A stretch of 59,405 nucleotides of DNA from positions 1 through 59,405 of the forward strand of contig WHTP01000020.1 in assembly GCA_009377695.1 (NCBI GenBank), in the 5' to 3' direction. The stretch is from Hyphomicrobiales bacterium (GTDB lineage Bacteria > Pseudomonadota > Alphaproteobacteria > Rhizobiales > Xanthobacteraceae). Under the pieces are notes generated by a model. It did no database searches. It saw only the letters and a list, made by a program, of their open reading frames with translations, and had not been told where the DNA came from. How positions within the stretch are numbered: position 1 is the first letter of the stretch; each line of letters begins with the position of its first letter. Below are positions 17,277 to 25,625 of the stretch, in pieces. The translations under genes were made by a program, and so were the position numbers.

Positions 17277-18266
17277 TCACTTCTGCTGCGCGCCGATCTT
17301 GGCATCGCGGATGATCTCGGCGTATTTCGCCATCTCGGTATCGATGTATTTGGCAAACTGCTCCGACGACGAGCCGATCGGATCGAAGCCGAGCGCGTGC
17401 ATCCGCTGCTTCACCTCCGGGAGCGCCAACACTTTTGCGGCGGCCGCCTGGAGGAACGCGTTGACGTCCGGTGGGAGGTTCTTCGGCGCCCACAGCCCGT
17501 ACCAGGACACGAACTGGAACCCCTTCATCCCGGATTCCTCGACGGTCGGAATCTCCGGCGCGGCAACCGCGCGCTTGAGGCTGGTGAGCCCCAACGCCTT
17601 GATCTTGCCGGCGCGTGCGAGCGGCAGCGAGGAGAGCATCGGATCCGCGAGGAGCTGGATCTGTCCGCCCATCAAGTCAGTCAGAGCCGGCGACGTGCCC
17701 TTGTACGGGATCACCAGCGTGTCAAGGCCGGCGTCGCGCTTGAGCAATTCGATCGCGAGATGGCTCGCGGAGCCGAGGCTGGTGGTGCCGAAGGTGAATT
17801 TGTTCGGCGCCTTGCGCACCTGCTCGAAGAAGTCCTTGAGGTTTTCCGCCTTGACGCTCGGGGTCGTGGAGACGATCAGCGGCCCGTCGGCAAGCAGCGT
17901 GACCGGCGTGAAGTCCTTCACCGCGTCGTAGGGAATGTTCTTGTAGAGGAACGGATTGATCACGTGGACCGAGGCCGAGACCATCAGCGTGTAGCCGTCA
18001 GGCGCCGCGCGCGCGACGGCCGTCGCGCCGACCGTGCCTGACGCTCCGCCGGCCCTGTTTTCGACGATGAAGTGCTGGCCGACGGTCTCGTTGAGCTTCT
18101 GCACCAGGATGCGGGCGACGCCGTCGACCGACCCGCCGGCCGGGTAGGGCACGATCACACTCACCGTGCGCGCCGGATATTTCTGCGCGGACGCCGGCGT
18201 CGCCACGGCCGCAATCAACGCCAGCGCGAGGCCGAGTGCACAAAGGCCGAGGGCACGAATGCGCAT
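17277..18266 (-). CDS. Bug/TctC-family solute receptor 2
   Basis: A 329-residue exported binding protein of the TctC family. The signal peptide runs to about residue 28 (MRIRALGLCALG, hydrophobic core, PASAQ). The mature protein has the classical YPARTVSVIVPYPAGGSVD, VENRAGGASG, AAPDGYTLM, VPYDAVKDFTPV-like and PYKGTSPALTDLMGGQI motifs. The ATG at 18266 has an AAAGGACC site. The gene faces the acyl-CoA ligase with a 4-bp gap, so it probably supplies the substrate of that operon, though it is transcribed separately. No TctAB genes are present. Confidence 0.9.
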   Translation of the reverse strand: MRIRALGLCALGLALALIAAVATPASAQKYPARTVSVIVPYPAGGSVDGVARILVQKLNETVGQHFIVENRAGGASGTVGATAVARAAPDGYTLMVSASVHVINPFLYKNIPYDAVKDFTPVTLLADGPLIVSTTPSVKAENLKDFFEQVRKAPNKFTFGTTSLGSASHLAIELLKRDAGLDTLVIPYKGTSPALTDLMGGQIQLLADPMLSSLPLARAGKIKALGLTSLKRAVAAPEIPTVEESGMKGFQFVSWYGLWAPKNLPPDVNAFLQAAAAKVLALPEVKQRMHALGFDPIGSSSEQFAKYIDTEMAKYAEIIRDAKIGAQQK

Positions 18267-18429
18267 GGGTGGTCCTTTCGATCGATCAGTCGCACGTTCC
18301 CGGCCGCATCCTCGGCGCTGAGGATACGCGTTCCCCGGCGCCGGCGGAAGCCATTGGCTACGCATGAATCATGCCTGGCAGGGCCAGGGATTTCTCGAAA
18401 GGAGGGCGGTCGTAGAAGTTATGATCCCT

Positions 18430-18461
18430 GTAGGATGGGTTGAGCAAAGCGAAACCCATCA
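18430..18461. repeat. Left REP element of the RayT unit
   Basis: A 32-base REP sequence: GTAGGATGGGTTGAGC followed by AAAGCGAAACCCATCA. GATGGGTT and AACCCATC form its own hairpin. The reverse complement of the copy at 19009-19040 matches it at 30 of 32 positions. The pair brackets the transposase gene. Confidence 0.9.
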
Positions 18462-18478
18462 CTCTTTGGTTCTCCTCC

Positions 18479-19090
18479 ATGGCCAACTACCGGCGAAATG
18501 CTCTTCGCGGCGGAAGCTCTTTCTTTACAGTAAATCTTGTTGACCGCCGGCTAACGCTCCTGACCGACCAAATCGTCTTGTTGCGCAATGCGTTTCGCGC
18601 CACACGCACAGCTCATCCGTTCACAGTCGATGCAATCGTCATTCTCCCCGAGCACCTGCACGCAATGTGGACTTTGCCGGACGGCGACAGCGACTTTGCA
18701 ATGCGCTGGCGGCTGATCAAATCGACCTTCTCGCGCGGTTTGTCGAAAGACGAGCAGGTCTCAGCAAGCCGTCTCAACAAGGACGAACGAGGAATTTGGC
18801 AGCGGCGATATTGGGAGCACACTTTGCGCAACGAGGCGGACTATGCGCGTCACTCTGACTACATCCATTTCAATCCCGTGAAGCACGGGCATGTGAGTCG
18901 CGTACGGGATTGGCCGTATTCGTCTTTCCACCGAATGGTCCGATTGGGCGTACCCTGTAGATTGGGGGTGGCGATATCCGTGGTGACGGAAAGGAGTTCG
19001 GCGAAAGGTGATGGGTTTCGCTGCGCTCAACCCATCCTACGACCCCGTCGCTGCTACGCCGCCACAGCCGAAATCGGCTTCAGCTTGTAG
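18479..19090 (+). CDS. REP-associated tyrosine transposase (RayT)
   Basis: A Y1 HUH-type single-strand transposase thought to mobilise REP sequences. The 203-residue protein has the HUH motif in LPEHLHAMWTLP (about residues 57-68), WRLIKSTFSR, the W.RRYWEHTLRNEADYARHSDYIHFNPVKHG block with the candidate catalytic Tyr, and RDWPYSSFHR. I use the ATG at 18479; an upstream in-frame TTG at 18440 lies inside the left REP. The reading frame continues through the right REP and stops at 19090, 37 bp inside the antisense end of the lyase gene. About the last 27 residues are therefore repeat-derived and not part of the family. The unit is a compact REP-rayT-REP element. Activity is uncertain because of this tail. 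Confidence 0.9.
   Translation: MANYRRNALRGGSSFFTVNLVDRRLTLLTDQIVLLRNAFRATRTAHPFTVDAIVILPEHLHAMWTLPDGDSDFAMRWRLIKSTFSRGLSKDEQVSASRLNKDERGIWQRRYWEHTLRNEADYARHSDYIHFNPVKHGHVSRVRDWPYSSFHRMVRLGVPCRLGVAISVVTERSSAKGDGFRCAQPILRPRRCYAATAEIGFSL
19009..19040. repeat. Right REP element, inverted
   Basis: TGATGGGTTTCGCTGC followed by GCTCAACCCATCCTAC, the inverse of the left REP with two mismatches. It lies inside the open reading frame of the transposase and 14 bp from the end of the lyase gene. Confidence 0.9.
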
Positions 19091-19995
19091 CCGTAGCGCT
19101 TGTCGAGGCCGAGCTCGGACACGATGCGCACGCCCTTGGCCAAGGCTTCGCCTTCCAGGTTGGTAAGCGGCTTGCGCAGGTCGCCTGCCGGCATGCCGAG
19201 CGCCTTCATCAGCGACTTCACCGCCACCGGATTGACCGCCGAATAGGTGTAGTGCAGGAGCGGCAACAGGCCGAGATAAGCGTTCTTGAAGCCTTCCGCG
19301 TCCTTGTAGCTCGTCCACGGCGTCGAGATGATCGCAAGCTCCTGAGGCGCGATGTTGCCGGTCATGTTCGCAGTGCCGTGGCCGCCAAGCGACATGGTCG
19401 GCACTACGAGGCCGAGGTTCGGGCTATCGCAGCACATGACCGACACGCCGGGGTTGCCGGCGAGCACCTGCGCCACCTGGCCGACACGCGCGGTCGATTC
19501 CTTGTGCACCACGTAGTTCGGATGCTTGAAGATGCGCAGCAAGTGATTCCAATGCAGATCGCTCTTCACCCGCGGCGGATTGTTGTAGATGCCGAGGGGA
19601 AGATCGGTCGCATCGGCGACGTCGAGGAAGAAGCGCTCGATGTCGTCCTCGGGCGCGCAGATGTAAGCCGGCGCGGCCAGAATCGCGCCATCGGCGCCGT
19701 TGTCCTTGGCGAAGCGCACGTTGGCAATGGTTGCCTCGGTATTGTTACCGGTGCAGCCGAAGTAGACCGGCATCGTTGCCGTCTTCATCTTCGATGTCTC
19801 GACGATGATCTTCTTCTTTTCCTCGGGCGAGAGCATCGAGGTCTCGCCGGTCGAGCCCATGATGAGGACGGCCGAGGTGCCGTTGTCTTCGTGGAACGTC
19901 AGCAGCGAGCGAAACGCCGCGAAGTCGACCGACCCGTCCTTGTTGAACGGGGTGATGAGGGCGACGAACGAGCCAGTCAGCAGTTTCTTGGACAT
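19054..19995 (-). CDS. DapA-family (dihydrodipicolinate synthase-like) lyase
   Basis: A 313-residue class I aldolase/lyase of the DHDPS/N-acetylneuraminate lyase superfamily, forming a Schiff base with pyruvate or a related oxo acid. It has GSTGE near residues 47-51, the catalytic Tyr in LGIYNNPPR near 139, and the Schiff-base Lys in VVHKEST near 165. A CGG-type late loop reads GGHGTANMTGNI. I start at ATG 19995, which has GGAG 7 bases upstream; an in-frame GTG at 20007 precedes it. It stands alone next to the RayT unit and divergent from a DUF294 gene, not with lysine genes, so a catabolic 2-oxo-acid aldolase or hydratase-aldolase is as likely as DHDPS. Confidence 0.85.
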   Translation of the reverse strand: MSKKLLTGSFVALITPFNKDGSVDFAAFRSLLTFHEDNGTSAVLIMGSTGETSMLSPEEKKKIIVETSKMKTATMPVYFGCTGNNTEATIANVRFAKDNGADGAILAAPAYICAPEDDIERFFLDVADATDLPLGIYNNPPRVKSDLHWNHLLRIFKHPNYVVHKESTARVGQVAQVLAGNPGVSVMCCDSPNLGLVVPTMSLGGHGTANMTGNIAPQELAIISTPWTSYKDAEGFKNAYLGLLPLLHYTYSAVNPVAVKSLMKALGMPAGDLRKPLTNLEGEALAKGVRIVSELGLDKRYGYKLKPISAVAA

Positions 19996-20073
19996 CGATG
20001 TCTCCACGTGAAGCGAGTGGATCGGACCATAGCACGATCGCTTGGGCAGGTCAGCGCGTCCCCATGCATGATG

Positions 20074-20093
20074 GGCTTGCGCCGAGGCAAGCC
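20074..20093. repeat. Perfect 7-bp hairpin in divergent intergenic region
   Basis: GGCTTGC and GCAAGCC flank the six-base loop GCCGAG. It lies in the 190-bp region between the divergent lyase and DUF294 genes. Nothing else is recognisable there. Confidence 0.5.
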
Positions 20094-20185
20094 AGACCTT
20101 GGGCTAAGGGCTTTCCCGCTATAGCGCCTCGCATTCATCCGGCGGTAGTCTCGTTCGCCGAATGTTTGGGCAGATGAGGCCGCCG

Positions 20186-22309
20186 ATGGTGGACCGGACC
20201 AGTGTGGCGCCGCTGATCGCGATCAACGCCGTCGTCATGGACACCGAGACGACCGGCCTTGATGCGGCGAATGCGCGGGTTATCGAGGTCGGGGCCGTCC
20301 GGCTGACCGGTGGCCGGATCGCCGACGCGCCGGCGCTGCGGGTCCTGGTGCGGCCCGATATCCCGATTCCGGTCGAATCCACGCGCATTCATGGCTTCGA
20401 TGACGCGACGGTCGCCAATGCGCCGCGGTTCTCCGCGCTGTGGCCCGAGTTGTCCAGCTTCTTCGACGACACGGTGCTGATCGGCCACTCGATCGGTTTC
20501 GATCTCGCGGTGCTGGAGCGCGAGTGCGCGCGCGCCAAAATTCCGTGGCAGAGCAGGCCAAGCCTCTGCACGCGGCTCCTGTCGGAGATCGTTAATCCGT
20601 CGCTCGCCGATTTCTCCCTCGATCATGTCGCAAGCTGGCTCGATGTCGACGTGGTCGAGCGGCACTCGGCGCTGGGCGATGCGACGACCGCCGCGAAGGT
20701 CTTCCAGAAGCTTGTGCCCCTGCTGCGCAATCGTGGCATCCGGACGTTGGGTGAGGCCATCCACGCCACTGGCTCGCTTCGACAACTGATCGACGAACAG
20801 ATTCGCGCCGGCTGGACCGATGTGTCGGACATACCGGCCGATCCGCTTGCCGACCTCGGGCCGCGCATCGATACCTACCCTTACCGGCATCGCGTGCGCG
20901 AGATCATGAGCTCGCCACCACGGTTCGTGCCCCCGCAGGCGACGCTGGCGACGGTGATCGCTCAGATCGCCGCTGACAAGATCTCATCTGTGTATGTCCA
21001 TGCCGGCGACGGCGTGCCGCGCCCCACCGACACTGGCATCGTGACGGAGCGCGACATCCTTCGCATGATCGCCGAGCGCGGCACCGACGCGCTCGTGCAC
21101 TCCGTCAATCGTGCGATGACCAAGCCACTTGCCGTGGTCGACGCCGATGCATTTGTCTATCTGGCGATTGGCCGAATGAATCGGCTAGGCATCCGGCATC
21201 TCGGGGTGGTCGATGATAGTGGTACAGTGGTTGGTGCGCTGTCTGCCCGCGATCTCCTGCACCAGCGCGCGCAAGGTGCGCTGTTGCTCGGCGACCACAT
21301 CGGCCATGCCGAGACGTCGGCCGAATTGGCCCGCGCCTGGGCGCAGGTTCAGCCGGTTGCCGCCGGCTTGCTGGCGGAAGGCCTCACCGGCCGCGACATC
21401 GCTGCGATCATTTCCCGTCAACTCGGTGCGATGACCCGTCGCGCCGCCGTGCTGGCCGAGCGGCAAATGAAGTCGGACGGGCACGGCGAGCCGCCACGGC
21501 CCTACGCACTCGTCGTGTTGGGATCGGCGGGGCGCGGCGAAAGCCTGCTCGCGACCGACCAGGACAACGCGCTGATCTTTGCCGACGGCGCGCCCGGCGG
21601 TCCGGAGGATCGGTGGTTCGCGATGCTGAGCGAGCACGTCTCGCGCCTGCTGCACGAAGCCGCCGTGCCCTATTGCAAGGGCGGGATCATGGCCAAGAAT
21701 GCGGATTGGCGTGGCTCGGTCACGACCTGGCGCGAACGTGTCGGCCACTGGATCAGCCGCTCGAACCCGCAGGACTTGCTCAATGTCGACATCTTTTTCG
21801 ACCTGCGGTGCGTCCACGGCGATGTCGGCATGGCCGAGGCGCTCTGGCGCGGCGCGTTCGACGCCGCGAAGGGCAGGGCGGATTTCGCCAAGCTCCTGGT
21901 CGCGGCCGCAGGGGCCGTGCAGCCCGCGCTCGGCTGGTTCGGCCGATTCCGGACCGAGCAGGGCCGCATCGATCTGAAAAAAGCGGGCCTGTTTGGAATC
22001 GTCAGCTCCGCACGGGCGCTCGCGATCTGTCATCATGTGGTTGAGCGGGCGACGACAGCGCGGCTGGACGGACTCAAGGCCGTGCTGCCCAACGCAGAAA
22101 GCGAGCTCGACATGCTCAAGGACGCGCACGGCGTCTTCATCGACACGATTCTCGCTCAACAGCTTGATGATATCGGCCGTGGCATGGCCCCGACCAATGC
22201 CGTTGCAGTCGATCGGCTTACCGCGCGCGAACGAACCCGCCTGCGACGTGCGCTGGAATCGGTCGCGCACCTCAAGGAGGCGGTGCGCGATCTTCTGTTT
22301 AGCACCTGA
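20186..22309 (+). CDS. Exonuclease - CBS pair - DUF294 nucleotidyltransferase fusion
   Basis: A 707-residue multidomain signalling protein. The N-terminal 180 residues are a DnaQ-type DEDDh exonuclease (VVMDTETTGLD, then FDDTVLIGHSIGFDLAVLE, then HSALGDATTAAKV). Next is a pair of CBS domains (about 230-350; VTERDILRMI and LGVVDDSGTVVGALSARDLL), which usually bind adenine nucleotides. A GlnD/DUF294 nucleotidyltransferase domain follows, with GSAGRGESLLATDQDNAL near residue 448, then the helical DUF294 C-terminal domain. I prefer ATG 20186 (GAGG 6 bases upstream); ATGs at 20162 and 20174 are in frame. It has no operon partner. A nucleotide-sensing transferase with proofreading-type nuclease is the reading; targets are unknown. 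Confidence 0.85.
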   Translation: MVDRTSVAPLIAINAVVMDTETTGLDAANARVIEVGAVRLTGGRIADAPALRVLVRPDIPIPVESTRIHGFDDATVANAPRFSALWPELSSFFDDTVLIGHSIGFDLAVLERECARAKIPWQSRPSLCTRLLSEIVNPSLADFSLDHVASWLDVDVVERHSALGDATTAAKVFQKLVPLLRNRGIRTLGEAIHATGSLRQLIDEQIRAGWTDVSDIPADPLADLGPRIDTYPYRHRVREIMSSPPRFVPPQATLATVIAQIAADKISSVYVHAGDGVPRPTDTGIVTERDILRMIAERGTDALVHSVNRAMTKPLAVVDADAFVYLAIGRMNRLGIRHLGVVDDSGTVVGALSARDLLHQRAQGALLLGDHIGHAETSAELARAWAQVQPVAAGLLAEGLTGRDIAAIISRQLGAMTRRAAVLAERQMKSDGHGEPPRPYALVVLGSAGRGESLLATDQDNALIFADGAPGGPEDRWFAMLSEHVSRLLHEAAVPYCKGGIMAKNADWRGSVTTWRERVGHWISRSNPQDLLNVDIFFDLRCVHGDVGMAEALWRGAFDAAKGRADFAKLLVAAAGAVQPALGWFGRFRTEQGRIDLKKAGLFGIVSSARALAICHHVVERATTARLDGLKAVLPNAESELDMLKDAHGVFIDTILAQQLDDIGRGMAPTNAVAVDRLTARERTRLRRALESVAHLKEAVRDLLFST

Positions 22310-22417
22310 GACGACCCGGACGGGCCTCTCACGCCAGGAAACGCCCCGCCTGGATCGCCCGCACGTAAAGCTCGACTCTCGATCGCATGCGCAAGATCGT
22401 CCAGAGATCCGTCCACG

Positions 22418-23617
22418 TTACGCCGGAGCAGTGCCGAGCTCCTTGGCGCGCTTGAGCGACGTAATCATCGACACCCGCATCAGGTAATCGCGCGTGCGCT
22501 GCGGGTCCGCGGCGATCGAGTCCAGGTGCGTCTTGAAGGCGACACCGTCGGATTCGAGATTGCGCTTGTTCTGGATGGTTTGCTGATCGATGTATTCGAG
22601 CGTCACCAGCCGGCGCTCGCGATCATAGAGATCAAGCTCGGCCTCGGATGCGCGGCCGTGCCAGACATCGGCAAGCCGGGCGGTGACATTCATCGCATCG
22701 TGGATGCCGCCGTTCATGCCCATGCCGCCGAGCGGATTGTTGATGTGAGCGGCATCGCCGACAAGGAAAGCGTTGCCGAGCCGCATGGTCTTTGCCACGC
22801 GCTGATGCACCTTGTAGAGCGTGGTGTGGGCGATCTCGTAATTCGTGATGCCGGGCACGATCGTCGCCATCAGCGACTGCGCGAAGTCCGGCGTGAGCGC
22901 GAGTTCATCGCTCTCGTTCTCCGCCACCGGAAACATCACGCGCCAGAGCCCCGGGATTTGCAGCAGGAACCGCCAGCGCTGCGGATCGGCTACGTAGCTC
23001 ACGGGCGCGAGGCCTTCGATCTCACGGTAGAAATCGAATGGTGTGCTGACCACCAGGAAACGGTCGGGCCAGGTGAAGCCATCGAAGTCGATGCCGAGCG
23101 AGCGGCGCACGTCGCTGCGCGCCCCATCGGCGCCGACCAGGAAGCGGCCGGTGCGCGTCTCGGTGTTGCCGTTGCGCTTGGTCGTGACCGTGACGCCGCT
23201 GTCGTTCTGGCTGACGCGTTCGACGGAGCTGTTGAACTGCAGCTCAAAGCCCGGCTGCGTCCGTAACTGCTCGTAGAGGATGCGGGTGAGGCGGGACTGC
23301 TCACATTGCAATCGGTAGGGGTGGGCGGTCGCGTCGGCGATCGCACTGAAGTCGAATTGCGCCAGAATGCCATGCCGCAGGGTTCGGTACTGGAATTTCG
23401 GCGCGGGCAGGCCCTGCGCGATCAGCGGCTTGGCGGCACCGAGCGTATCGAGCATGTCGAGGGTCGGCGGATGGAAAGTCGAGGCCCGCGATTCCGTCGA
23501 GAGATCGGTGCCGGCTTCGAACACCGTGACCGGCACGCCGTTGCGCACGAGATTGGCGGCGGCGGCGAGCCCGACCGGGCCCGCCCCGGCGATTAATACG
23601 CGTTCGTCCGATGTCAT
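22418..23617 (-). CDS. FAD-dependent aromatic hydroxylase-type monooxygenase 1
   Basis: A 399-residue group A flavoprotein monooxygenase. The dinucleotide fold is VLIAGAGPVGLAAAANLV at the N-terminus. The NAD(P)H/FAD DG motif is FLVGADGARSDVRRSLG near 160, and the second FAD motif is FLVGDAAHINNPLGGMGMNGGIHDA near 285. It shares STFHPPTLDML and HPYRLQCEQ with the paralogue at 35154-36398. It is the last gene of a minus-strand set containing a CoxL-type molybdoenzyme, acyl-CoA ligase, crotonase and Bug receptor. Hydroxylation of a phenolic or heteroaromatic acid is likely; the substrate is unknown. Confidence 0.88.
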   Translation of the reverse strand: MTSDERVLIAGAGPVGLAAAANLVRNGVPVTVFEAGTDLSTESRASTFHPPTLDMLDTLGAAKPLIAQGLPAPKFQYRTLRHGILAQFDFSAIADATAHPYRLQCEQSRLTRILYEQLRTQPGFELQFNSSVERVSQNDSGVTVTTKRNGNTETRTGRFLVGADGARSDVRRSLGIDFDGFTWPDRFLVVSTPFDFYREIEGLAPVSYVADPQRWRFLLQIPGLWRVMFPVAENESDELALTPDFAQSLMATIVPGITNYEIAHTTLYKVHQRVAKTMRLGNAFLVGDAAHINNPLGGMGMNGGIHDAMNVTARLADVWHGRASEAELDLYDRERRLVTLEYIDQQTIQNKRNLESDGVAFKTHLDSIAADPQRTRDYLMRVSMITSLKRAKELGTAPA

Positions 23618-23681
23618 GGTCGAAACGCGTATCGTCCTTGCGGACTTACATCAGCTTCAAACGGGGCATGGCAAGGCGGCA

Positions 23682-24656
23682 TTACTGGATCCGCGGGATG
23701 CCCGCCTTGGTGATGATGTTGCGATAGAGCACGATCTGCTCGGCATGGAATTTCTTCGCGGCGTCAAGCGAGAGCGAGATCGGCGCGGCGCCGGCCTTTG
23801 CGAAGCCCTGCTTCACCTTCGGGTCTGCGAGGGCCGCAGCCAGTTCCTTGTTGAGCCGTTCGAGGATCGGCCGCGGTGTCCCGCCCGGCGCGGCCAGCGC
23901 GAACCAGCCCGCAATCTTGTACTGGGGCAGACCGGCCTCTGTGGTCGTCGGCGCATCCGGCAGGGCAGGTAGCCGCTGGTCACCGGCGACCGCGAGCACC
24001 TTCGCGCCGCCGCTCTGGATCGGAGCTGCCACATTGGGGAACCATTGGAAGCCGAGCTGGACGGAGCCGGCGATCAGGTCGGGGCCATATTGCGCGATGT
24101 TGCGATAGGGCACGTGGGTGAGCTTGGTGCCGGTGACCTGCGCAAAGTATTCGCCGGCGAGATGCTGCGAGCTGCCGATGCCGACTGAGCCATAGTTGAG
24201 CTTGCCGGGTTCGGCCTTGGCGCGGGCGACCAGCTCTTTAAGGGAGTTGATCTTCGCGTTGGTGCTCGCGACCACGACAATAGTGAATCCGGCGAACGGA
24301 GAGATGATCTCCAGGTCTTTATACGGGTCGTAACCGAGATTCTTGTACAGCGAGACATTTGCCGCAATCGGGCCGGAGCCCGCACCGACAATGGTGTAGC
24401 CGTCGGGCGTGGTCCGCGCTGCGGCCATGGTGCCGGAATTGCCGCCCGCGCCGGGGCGGTTCTCGACGATGATCGGCTGTCCCATCGATTTCGACATCCG
24501 GTCAAGCATGATGCGGCTGACCACATCGCTGGCGCTGCCGCCAGCAAAGGGAATGATGGTGGTGATCGGACGCGACGGATAGGTCTGTGCGTTCGCCACG
24601 CCCGCGAGCAGTACGGAAAAAACGAGGCCGGGAATGAGCCGCGCTGCAATCGTCAT
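23682..24656 (-). CDS. Bug/TctC-family solute receptor 3
   Basis: A 324-residue exported TctC-type binding protein. The signal peptide (MTIAARLIPGLVF..., cleavage near ANA-QT, residue 23) is clear. Mature motifs are YPSRPITTIIPFAGGSASDVV, VENRPGAGGNSGT, TTPDGYTIVG, GSVGIGSSQHLAGEYF and VPYRNIAQYGPDLIAGSVQ. It starts 24 bp after the upstream crotonase stop and ends 64 bp before the monooxygenase start, so it is within the operon and probably delivers the substrate that these enzymes degrade. Confidence 0.9.
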   Translation of the reverse strand: MTIAARLIPGLVFSVLLAGVANAQTYPSRPITTIIPFAGGSASDVVSRIMLDRMSKSMGQPIIVENRPGAGGNSGTMAAARTTPDGYTIVGAGSGPIAANVSLYKNLGYDPYKDLEIISPFAGFTIVVVASTNAKINSLKELVARAKAEPGKLNYGSVGIGSSQHLAGEYFAQVTGTKLTHVPYRNIAQYGPDLIAGSVQLGFQWFPNVAAPIQSGGAKVLAVAGDQRLPALPDAPTTTEAGLPQYKIAGWFALAAPGGTPRPILERLNKELAAALADPKVKQGFAKAGAAPISLSLDAAKKFHAEQIVLYRNIITKAGIPRIQ

Positions 24657-24680
24657 TTATTGATCCTACTGTTGTGAAAG

Positions 24681-25487
24681 TCAGGTCCCTTTGAACTCAG
24701 CCGGGCGCTTGGCATGGAATGCTTCGACGCCTTCACGGAAGTCGTCGGATTGTCGCAGCCGACTGTAGCAATGTCCTTCGAGCTCGATCGCCGTCGAAAG
24801 CATAGCATCTTCGGTATCGTTAAGGAGGCGCTTGGCCGTGCGCTGGGCAAGCGGCGAAAAGACGCGGAGCTCCGCAACCAGGCTATCGGTCGCGGCCTCG
24901 AGCTTGTCGTCCGGCACGCATTCGGTGGCGATCCCCCAGTTAAAGGCTTGCTGGGCCGAGATGCGGCGCGAGCGCATCACGATATCCTTAGTGCGGGCGA
25001 GACCGACCATCTTCTGCAGGCGGGCCGAGCCGCCGGAGCCTGGAATTTGCCCGAGCCGCTGCTCCGGCAGCGCGTATTGGCAGGTTTCCGAGGCGATGCG
25101 GAAGTCGCACGCGAGCGAGAGCTCGAAGCCGACGCCGAAACAGTAGCCGCGGTTGGCGGCGACCACCGGTTTCGAGCAGCGTGCCGGCGCGCCGATGTTC
25201 CAGGCCAAGTTGGACACGGTCTCGGGCGAGGCTTCCATGAAGCCTTTGATGTTGCCGCCTGAAGAGAAATGCTCGCCGATCGCCCGCACGATGATGATGC
25301 GCACGCGGTTATCGTCGTCGAGCGCCTCGAACGCCAGCCGGAGCTGGTCGCGCTGCGGCATCGACACGATGTTGAATGGCGGACGATCAAGGATCACGTC
25401 GGCACGTTCGTGCGCGGGGTCGATCTCGACGCGGAAGCCGTCAAGCGCGGCGAGGCGCGGATCGGTGAATGTCATCAAAGTCGTCAT
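24681..25487 (-). CDS. Enoyl-CoA hydratase (crotonase family)
   Basis: A 268-residue crotonase enzyme. Unlike the crotonase at 13987, both catalytic glutamates are present: GVGFELSLACD and ALPEQRLGQIPGSGG. The oxyanion loop is HFSSGGNIKGF. It is therefore a plausible true hydratase, or a 6-oxocyclohexenyl/cyclohexenyl-CoA hydratase-type member, which this long N-terminus with DPAHERADVILDRPP resembles. I start at ATG 25487; the open frame upstream of it only reads through a rhizobial palindrome (25517-25540). It sits between the acyl-CoA ligase and Bug receptor genes. Confidence 0.87.
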   Translation of the reverse strand: MTTLMTFTDPRLAALDGFRVEIDPAHERADVILDRPPFNIVSMPQRDQLRLAFEALDDDNRVRIIIVRAIGEHFSSGGNIKGFMEASPETVSNLAWNIGAPARCSKPVVAANRGYCFGVGFELSLACDFRIASETCQYALPEQRLGQIPGSGGSARLQKMVGLARTKDIVMRSRRISAQQAFNWGIATECVPDDKLEAATDSLVAELRVFSPLAQRTAKRLLNDTEDAMLSTAIELEGHCYSRLRQSDDFREGVEAFHAKRPAEFKGT

Positions 25488-25516
25488 GAAGGTCGGGTCC
25501 CGGTGTTGATTTCGCC

Positions 25517-25540
25517 ATGGCCGAGGCTTGTCCCGGCCAT
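25517..25540. repeat. Rhizobial-type palindrome
   Basis: ATGGCC and GGCCAT arms bracket GAGGCTTGTCCC. This sequence type is widespread in rhizobial intergenic DNA. It lies in the 138-bp gap between the acyl-CoA ligase and crotonase genes, inside the operon. Confidence 0.6.
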
Positions 25541-25625
25541 CCACGCCTTTGTGTCAACAAGACAGGAGGACGTGGAGGCCCGCAACAGCGCGCGAATGAC
25601 GCGTTGTGAAGCGCTTGCCAGATAC

